Assembly: GCA_028641055.1 (NCBI GenBank)
Contig: CM054059.1
Span: 432,268,332 to 432,332,331, forward strand
Length of the DNA stretch: 64,000 bases
Source: Alopecurus myosuroides
Lineage: Eukaryota > Streptophyta > Magnoliopsida > Poales > Poaceae
Direction of reading: 5' to 3'
Position 1 is the first letter of the stretch, and every line of letters starts with the position of its first letter. The notes beneath the pieces were generated by a model, which saw only the letters and a program-made list of their open reading frames with translations, did not search any database and was not told where the DNA came from. Shown here in pieces: positions 57,640 through 64,000 of this stretch. Made by a program: the position numbers and the translations under genes.

Positions 57640-58690
57640 TGATACGTCATAAACGTATCCCTAATTTCTGATGTTCCATGTTGTGTTCATGTTATTTCCC
57701 ACATGTTTGCTATACACTTTATGCCATTTTTATCTATTTTCCGCACTAACCTATTAACAAGATGCCACAGAGCCAGTTCCCTGTTTTCTATTGTTTTTAG
57801 TTTCAGAAAAGTTGTTATGGAAATATTCTCGGAATTGAAAAAATCGAAGCTCGGAAGTCTTAAAATACCCAAAGGTTCCATTGAGTCCCGGAGAGACTCG
57901 GAGAGGGGCCTCAGGGGGGCCCACACCATAGGGCGGCGCCCCCTAGCCGCGTCGTGCGGTGGTGTAGGGCCCCCAGGCCTCCACCGCCTTTGACCTTTCG
58001 CCTATTTAATCCCCCTGAGGCATAAACCCTAGATATATACCATTTTTCCCCAAAACACAATTGAGGCCGCCGTCATGGTCATCTCGATATCGGGAGGGTT
58101 CTGGAGCTCTCCCCGACACCCTGCTGGGAGGAAAATTCATCACCGGAGGGGTCTACACCACCATGCCCTCCTCCGAAGTGATGCGTGAGTAGTTCATCCC
58201 TGGACTACGGGTCCATAGCAGTAGCTATATGGTTGTTCTTTCCACTTGTACCACATGTTTAGATCTTGTGAGCTTCCTAACATGACCAACATCATCTTTA
58301 TGTAATGACATGCTGTGTTTGCTGGCATCTGATGAATGTTGAATGCTATGTCTTCTGATTATCAATCTATCATGTTATCTTAATGCATATGTTATTTATT
58401 ATCATGTATGCTCTCCGTTGTTAGTAGATGCTCTGGCCAAGTAGATGCTAGTAACTCAAAGAGGGAGTATTTATGCTCGATAGTGGGTTCGTGCCTCCTT
58501 TGCATCTGTGCTCGAGTGACAGAAACGTGACGGATGGATGATGTGATGTTGCCATTAGGGAAAAACAACAATGCTTTGCACAAGGATGATGTAATTGTTT
58601 ACATTACACACTTTTCTTACCGCAATTATGTACCGTTCCCACATTTAAATAATGTAAGAACATCCATGTTATTGTGTTAGTCCCTAGATC
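57640..58690 (+). mobile_element. Plus-strand gypsy-type LTR, 3' boundary not resolved
   Basis: Starts TGATACGTCATAAACG, the same kind of LTR start as the solo LTR, and shares its following motif (AAGATGCCACAGAGCCAGTT at 57760-57779). A TATTTAA box is near 57993. It then resembles LTR sequence until about 58690, where the match to the family fades. It is on the opposite strand to H2, so it is a separate insertion. No PBS was found nearby. Confidence 0.55.
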
Positions 58691-59946
58691 AATTACTAGC
58701 ACCACGGTACAAGATGAAAATATCATGCAAATGCATCAATTCTATTACATCGCATGATCCAGTCTTTACAAAATAAGATTACAACTTGCATAGTCTTAGA
58801 ATACTAGCAGGAAACAAAGAAATACAACGGAAAACAGAGAACACCATTGAGCCCATATTCTTCATGTGCCACAGGCAAAACATGTTGGCGATATCCTAAA
58901 CGAAAACCTCACTCGTCTACAGAATCATCTGCGGGATGGAATATAAAGCAACAAGGGGGTCAATACAATTTAATGTATTGGCAAGTAACACTATGGTGGA
59001 TATAAATGGCAAGACTAATACTACATGCTTATTTGGTTGAGTGTATTTTTTGGCTAAGTTTGCACAAAGCCGGTTTTGTCCTATCTCTTTTGTAAAACAA
59101 ACTTTTCTTTTCAAAGGGTGGCAACATTGGATTAAGATCGAAGCACCACAATACGGTTCACTTGGCCAAAATTTTACTTATTGAAAATGGTGATGAGATT
59201 CTTCCGTCATTCCTTTTCCAGATGCTCATAGTTGTCCATAACCGGGGACACGACTAAGATCTTAGTTTGTTGACTCTGCAGAGTTTGTGCACTTTCACTT
59301 TCAGACTCAAATCAGCCCAAACATCCTATACACTCTGAGTGCAATAAGGAAAGGAGAAGATTAGACGAGATCTTTCAGAAGAAATTCCACCATCGTTTGG
59401 CTTACCGTTCCACCTATAATTATGCTACATCTCCTTGTAAGCCTGGTGAGTTCATTCAACTTAGTTGATCAAGACAGAGCCCATATGACTTAAGGCTCCA
59501 TGGGAAGCTACTAAACTTAGAAGGACATAGTAATCTCTTTGTTCCTAGGTGGCCATCCTCAAGTGACAACCTCAAGTGGAATAACCCTTAGACATGGGCC
59601 CTGAGGAAACACTCAACATAAACCAATCACACCCAAAATCTACCCAGGTATTTCATTGAATGTTATACTTAGATTTTTTCCCCAACATCTAGTAAAACAA
59701 TTTGTAACATTGCATAGCAATCTACTAAGTTATAAGGCTATCAAAATAACAAGGTAAAAGGAATTACTATACACTACTAGGATAATAGCATAATATAATA
59801 TAAATTAGTAAAAAATCCTATCATGCATACTACTCAAAATCAACTAATGCATATGGAAAATAATGGGTAGTTGATGGTGTGTTACTTGCCTTGTTGAAGT
59901 TGGTGAAGAATTCACACTCTCTTCACAAAAGATCATTGCTCTCTGT
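58691..59946. other. Unclassified noncoding DNA
   Basis: About 1.25 kb with no ORF above 65 codons, no terminal repeats and no motif I can assign. It is probably part of another element or a degraded LTR element. Confidence 0.5.
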
Positions 59947-61655
59947 TGATGCATGTAAAATGCATAGATGAATTTTGCATATTTTCACATGGTTTTCTAT
60001 TACATATTGCATCATATAAGGGTATAATTCAATATTTTATAGTATTTTGGGGTTAAATTACCAAGTCCCCCAAATTTTATGGAATTAACCCTGCCTGTCA
60101 GAAACCCCGTTTTCTATATTTTTGACGTTTCAGGTGGCAAACTTCCGCGAAATCACCTGAAAATCTGCGGGGGTCATTTTTTTGGAAGGAGAAGACTTGC
60201 GGGCGAAGGATCCACGAGAATTGGGCAAGGGGGCCCAAAAGAGGACCCTCCACGCGGCCAGATTCCTTGGCGGCGTGAGAGGCCCCCTTTTGGCCCCAGT
60301 GGCCCCAATTCCTTCCATCTTCGACTTACCGACTCCGTCTTGACCTAAAACCGACTATAACAAGGGTCCCCCGTACCCTTACGGAGGGAGCGCCGCCGAA
60401 ACACCGAAACACCAAAACAGAGACCAGAAGTTCCAGATTGGAGGGGGAAAACTCCGGCGGGGCGCCGCCGGTGTGATCTCCTACCCCTCCAACGTCATCT
60501 CCATCGACATCTCCATGAAGAGGGAGTAGTCCACCCCAGGGCTATGGGTTTGTGGAAGTAGCACTTGTATCTCTCTCTCTCTATGTGCTTCACTAATTAG
60601 ATCCGTATGAGCTGCCTCACATGATTACGGGCATCGTTGTAATTCCTATGTGGTGGATCTTTTCTATGAGTTATTGAATCTGAGATTGCAATTGTTTCTC
60701 TTGAGTTATTTGAGTAGATGTATCTTACGTACCCCGTTCTTATTTGCTAGCTTTGATCAATCTAGTTCTTGAGAGCGTGTGTGGGGTGATGGGTGCATTA
60801 GTTGGAGTAACGGGGGGTGGCTAGTGCTGTGAAAGTGACAGAAGTTCAGCGATCCACTTAGGTTTTGTTAAATATTTCTTAGTTACCTCACTAGGGATAA
60901 AAAGGAGTACCTTGTTACCGGGGATTTGAAGTGACACTAATCAATCTCCATGACTAGATCTAGCAAGTTCTTACTTCAACTTCATGTCACATTGCTTAAA
61001 GCTATACTCTGGTTTTTCCATAATTATCGAGGTGTTATGATTTATTTTGCATCTTGGTGGAGTATAAGAGGGATCAATATGACCGTAGAGATCTCTATGC
61101 TAGGAGGTGATGCCCATATGAAAGTACTCAATGTTAAACATGTTATTGTAATCTCACATGTAATTCTTTATGTCCACCGTCTACCACTTTATTTGAGAGA
61201 ATGCAAGTGTGAAACCATGAACCCCGGTCCTATTTTAATTATAATAAAACACTCTAGTTACTTCGCTGCAATTTACTTTACTTGCACTTTACTTTACTTG
61301 CATCTCCAACTCGAATTTACATTATCTCCATCACCACTTGCATCACAAAAATACAAAAACAATCCATTGCATATTTATTTTCTCATTTGCATTTAGTAGT
61401 AGATTTAATTATTGCACATTTACTTTCAGTTTTTCATTGCAATTTAGAAGTCTCACACCTTGTGCTTGACAACCACTTGGTGAGGTTGAGGGCACAAAAC
61501 TCTCTATTTGTTTGGATCCTGGAGGAAGCTTGGAAGACAACTGCTGAAATACTGGCTCCCAAAGAGATCGATATAAACCCTCGAGTCACCCTCGTGGGGA
61601 AGAAGGCTTGCCACTAGATACACACTCTGCACTTGGAGTCTCAACCTAGCGATCA
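59947..61655 (+). repeat. 5' LTR of a gypsy-like element
   Basis: Begins TGATGCATGTAAAATGC and ends GCGATCA (TGAT...ATCA ends), 1,709 bp, followed ten bases later by a tRNA-Asp PBS. The CG-rich core (60170-60480) and a CTATAACAAGG TATA-like box (60353-60363) are in place. The 3' LTR is outside the window. Confidence 0.75.
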
Positions 61656-61665
61656 AGCGTTTTTC

Positions 61666-61683
61666 TGGCGCCGTTGCCGGGGA
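61666..61683 (+). other. Primer binding site (tRNA-Asp) of the gypsy-like element
   Basis: TGGCGCCGTTGCCGGGGA is complementary to the 3' end of plant tRNA-Asp, including the CCA end. It fixes the orientation of the element and supports the LTR boundary. Confidence 0.9.
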
Positions 61684-62012
61684 GCCATAGGTGAAGGAGT
61701 TATCCAAGGGAGCTCACAAGAAGTCTTCATCACCAACAAGGTGTGCAAACACCTAAGCTTGGGGAGGTTGCACCTACGTGAGTACCGTCCTTTCTATCTC
61801 CACCTTCTTTCAAGTAGATTGTTTTGTTTCTTCTCTTGTTTTTGTTTTTGTTTTGTTTTTGTTCTTGTTTTTGTTTTGTCTTGCATATTTTATTTTAGTT
61901 TGCATTTTAGTTTTGCATTTAGTTATCTAGTTTATTTTAGTATTTCGAATTTGCTTAGTTACTTTACTTTTGTTTTGCATAAAAAATTAAAAACTACATA
62001 AAAACTTGGAAA

Positions 62013-63360
62013 ATGGAGCAGAGAACTTATTGGCCATTCAGTGTTAGGAATTTCCCTCAAGAGCTAAATATTCCCGTTGAAAAATTAGAGGTAGATCCTA
62101 CTGTTATTAAAATTATTTATGAATCTCGTTTCTATGGAAAGCCTAAAGAAGACCCTTTGTTCCATCTTAAGAAATTTGATGAAAGATGTAAAACTTTGAA
62201 CTTGAATCATGCAAACATCAACACTACTAAAGTTAAACTCTTTCCCTACTCACTAGGAGGCAAAGCATTAGATTGGATATTAAGATGGCCTCCTAGCAAT
62301 TTTTACTACTTGGTTCAACTTAAGGGCTGCATTTATTGAAAGGTTTTTTCATGCTGAAAAAAATTACAATGTTAAACAATTGCTCATTACCTTTAAACAA
62401 GAAAAAGATGAATCAATGATACAAGCATGGGAGAGATTTAGAAGTAGAGCATATGGAATAGGGCATGGCTTTAGATATTGGATACTTATGCATATGTTTT
62501 ATAAGGGACTTTCTGAAACTTCTAGAGCCTTTTTAGATAATGAATGTGGGGGATCTTTTACTAGTACTAATGATGCAAATACCCATGTTTTGCTTGAAAG
62601 TTTGCTCTTAGAGGTTAAAATTAAAGAGAGCGTAAAAAAGGCTAAAGTACCCGAGGATATTTTTGATGATCGCTATGAGATTGTTAATATGCATAATAGA
62701 AAAGGAAAAGTAGAGGAAATTATGATGCTTACTGAAATTAAGGATCCATTCCCTGATTTAGAAAAAAGTAGCTTGCAAGAACTTATTGCTACTCTACAAA
62801 AGTTTGCTAGTGATCCCACTATAAATGTTAATCAACCTGGCTTTGGATCTTATATTGCTAATCATGTCTTGCAAGAAAAAATTGCTAGGTACAAGAATGA
62901 GGCCATGATACCTCCTAAGCTTGGGGATGCATGGATCCACAAGGTACTAGATTCAATTGGAAAAGAAATTCACCATGCTATGTTAGATCTAGGTTCGAGT
63001 GTATCGGTACTCTCTAAAGAATTATATGAATTGCTAGAACTAGAAAATTTAGAGAAGTGCTCAAGTGAATTTGTTCTTGCTGATAACTCTACTAAACATG
63101 CTGTAGGACAAGTAAAAGATGTTATGATTGAATTGCACATGACTTTCGTACCCGTTGATTTCATTATTATGGATATGGGGGATAAATCCCCTAGTCCTAT
63201 TATTTTGGGTAGACCTTTTCTTCGTACTACAGGTGCAATCATAGACTCCAAGGAAGGGAATGTCAAGTTTCAGTTCCCTCACAAGAAAAGCATGGAGCAC
63301 TTACCAAGGAAGAGGAGCACGCTGAAGAACAAGCTCCCTCATGAGCTTTATCCCTCTTGA
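62013..63360 (+). pseudogene. gag: Gag-protease ORF of a gypsy-like element, frameshifted
   Basis: Two frames, 62013-62339 and 62380-63360 (326 codons), are separated by a one-base shift near 62300-62310; the second frame is open upstream of its first Met back to that point. The first part holds the retrotransposon gag region (FHLKKFDERCKTLNL, YSLGGKALDWILRWPP), and this continues in the second (QAWERFRSRAYGIGHGF). No CCHC knuckle is seen. The second half has an aspartic protease (LDLGSSVSVLSKELYEL, then PIILGRPFLRTTGAIID). No integrase, RT or RNase H follows, and the frame closes before a noncoding 3' region. This fits a non-autonomous gypsy family coding only gag and protease. Confidence 0.8.
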
Positions 63361-64000
63361 TTATCAAGTAAGTAAAGCCTAGCTATATGGCTATAAAGAA
63401 AGCGCTTTACGGGAGGCAACCCGGTTGTTTTTGTTTGGATTTTCCTAGTGTCCTATTGCTGTCTCGGGAGATTAGTTTTTTTGTTTTAATTCTGGAGTTT
63501 TCAATAAAGATTCAAGTCAAACCCATTTGGACTTATAAGTTGCTATCCTAGTGCATGAAATTTCTGTTTTAGCACGAGTCTGCTCACCGTATGATTTTAC
63601 GTTTTTATTGGTATGTCGGATTGGGCTAATTTTTTAGTATGTTCTACAACTTTTCGTCCTCTGTAAGCACAAAAATTGGCTTAATTTTTTGACGAGTCTA
63701 GCTTAGGAAAATACGTTCGTTTTGCTGTTGTTGCTTTTGTGGACAGATTCTGCCTTCTTTTGTTTTATGCACTCTTTGGGCTTGGGAATCGAATTTCCAT
63801 GATTCTTTCAATCAAGAGAGTGAACATACAACATAATGAACCTTATTGTCTATCTATTGGAGAATTTGATTTGGAATTTTGCACAACAAGCATGTGATTT
63901 GTTTGTCCTTGCTAATCTCACCCCCACAGAAAAAGAATGGGAGAAACATGTTTTGTGAAGTTTTTTTTCACAGGGAATAGAGGAGCTGTGCCTCAAGACA
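63361..64000 (+). other. Noncoding 3' region of the gypsy-like element
   Basis: Begins with CGCTTTACGGGAGGCAACCC (63399-63418), a motif often found after gag-protease in Triticeae gypsy elements, and contains AATAAAG near 63503. No ORF of note. The element runs off the window. Confidence 0.6.

Overview
This window looks like intergenic DNA from a large, repeat-rich grass genome, most likely a Triticeae species (wheat, barley, rye or Aegilops). The signs are a Stowaway-type MITE with CTCCCTCCG ends, Helitron 3' termini of the grass type, a SIRE/Maximus-like Copia element with an extra ORF after pol, gypsy LTRs of the TGATACGTC type, and several layers of nested insertion. I see no intact host gene, rRNA, complete tRNA or CRISPR array. 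Nearly every base I can interpret belongs to a transposable element.

Layout: 1-1041 is part of a minus-strand LTR (H1), interrupted by a Helitron (1042-10794) and resuming at 10795-10819. The Helitron carries an F-box gene fragment, a MITE, two successive 3' termini and a young 5.7 kb Copia element (2957-8633) with identical 206 bp LTRs. A second related LTR element, H2, has its 3' LTR from 10909 to 33391. That LTR is split by a 12 kb SIRE/Maximus-like Copia element (11727-32735, TSD GAATT), whose pol gene is itself split by a 9.1 kb non-autonomous element (18182-27317) with 4.3 kb LTRs and only 501 bp of internal DNA. H2 internal sequence (33392 onward) carries a 1.4 kb solo LTR (33913-35338, TSD GGAAG).

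At 36236 the sequence jumps back to the position equivalent to 2054 and the same 19.4 kb is read again (36236-55616), without the Copia and long-LTR insertions. The two copies match closely: I spotted roughly forty base differences by eye, about 0.2%. The junction shows 5 bp of microhomology (AATTA). The second copy gives the empty target sites for both insertions. Lengths reconcile exactly once the two insertions, one 21 bp repeat-unit difference and three 1 bp indels are counted. The order of events is therefore: H1/H2, Helitron, SIRE-like element and solo LTR; then the 19.4 kb tandem duplication; then the two insertions into copy 1. An assembly artefact (two haplotypes joined end to end) would look similar and must be excluded.

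From 55617 rightward: more H2 internal sequence, a plus-strand gypsy-type LTR from 57640, about 1.2 kb I cannot classify, and then a plus-strand gypsy-like element (5' LTR 59947-61655, tRNA-Asp PBS, a frameshifted gag-protease ORF) that runs off the window. The most unusual items are the spliced env-position ORF of the SIRE-like element, the Helitron with two 3' ends, the 4.3 kb LTR element without a recognisable polypurine tract, and the unequal decay of the duplicated pol genes. In copy 1 the integrase has lost a catalytic Asp and the RT has gained a stop; copy 2 keeps both residues.
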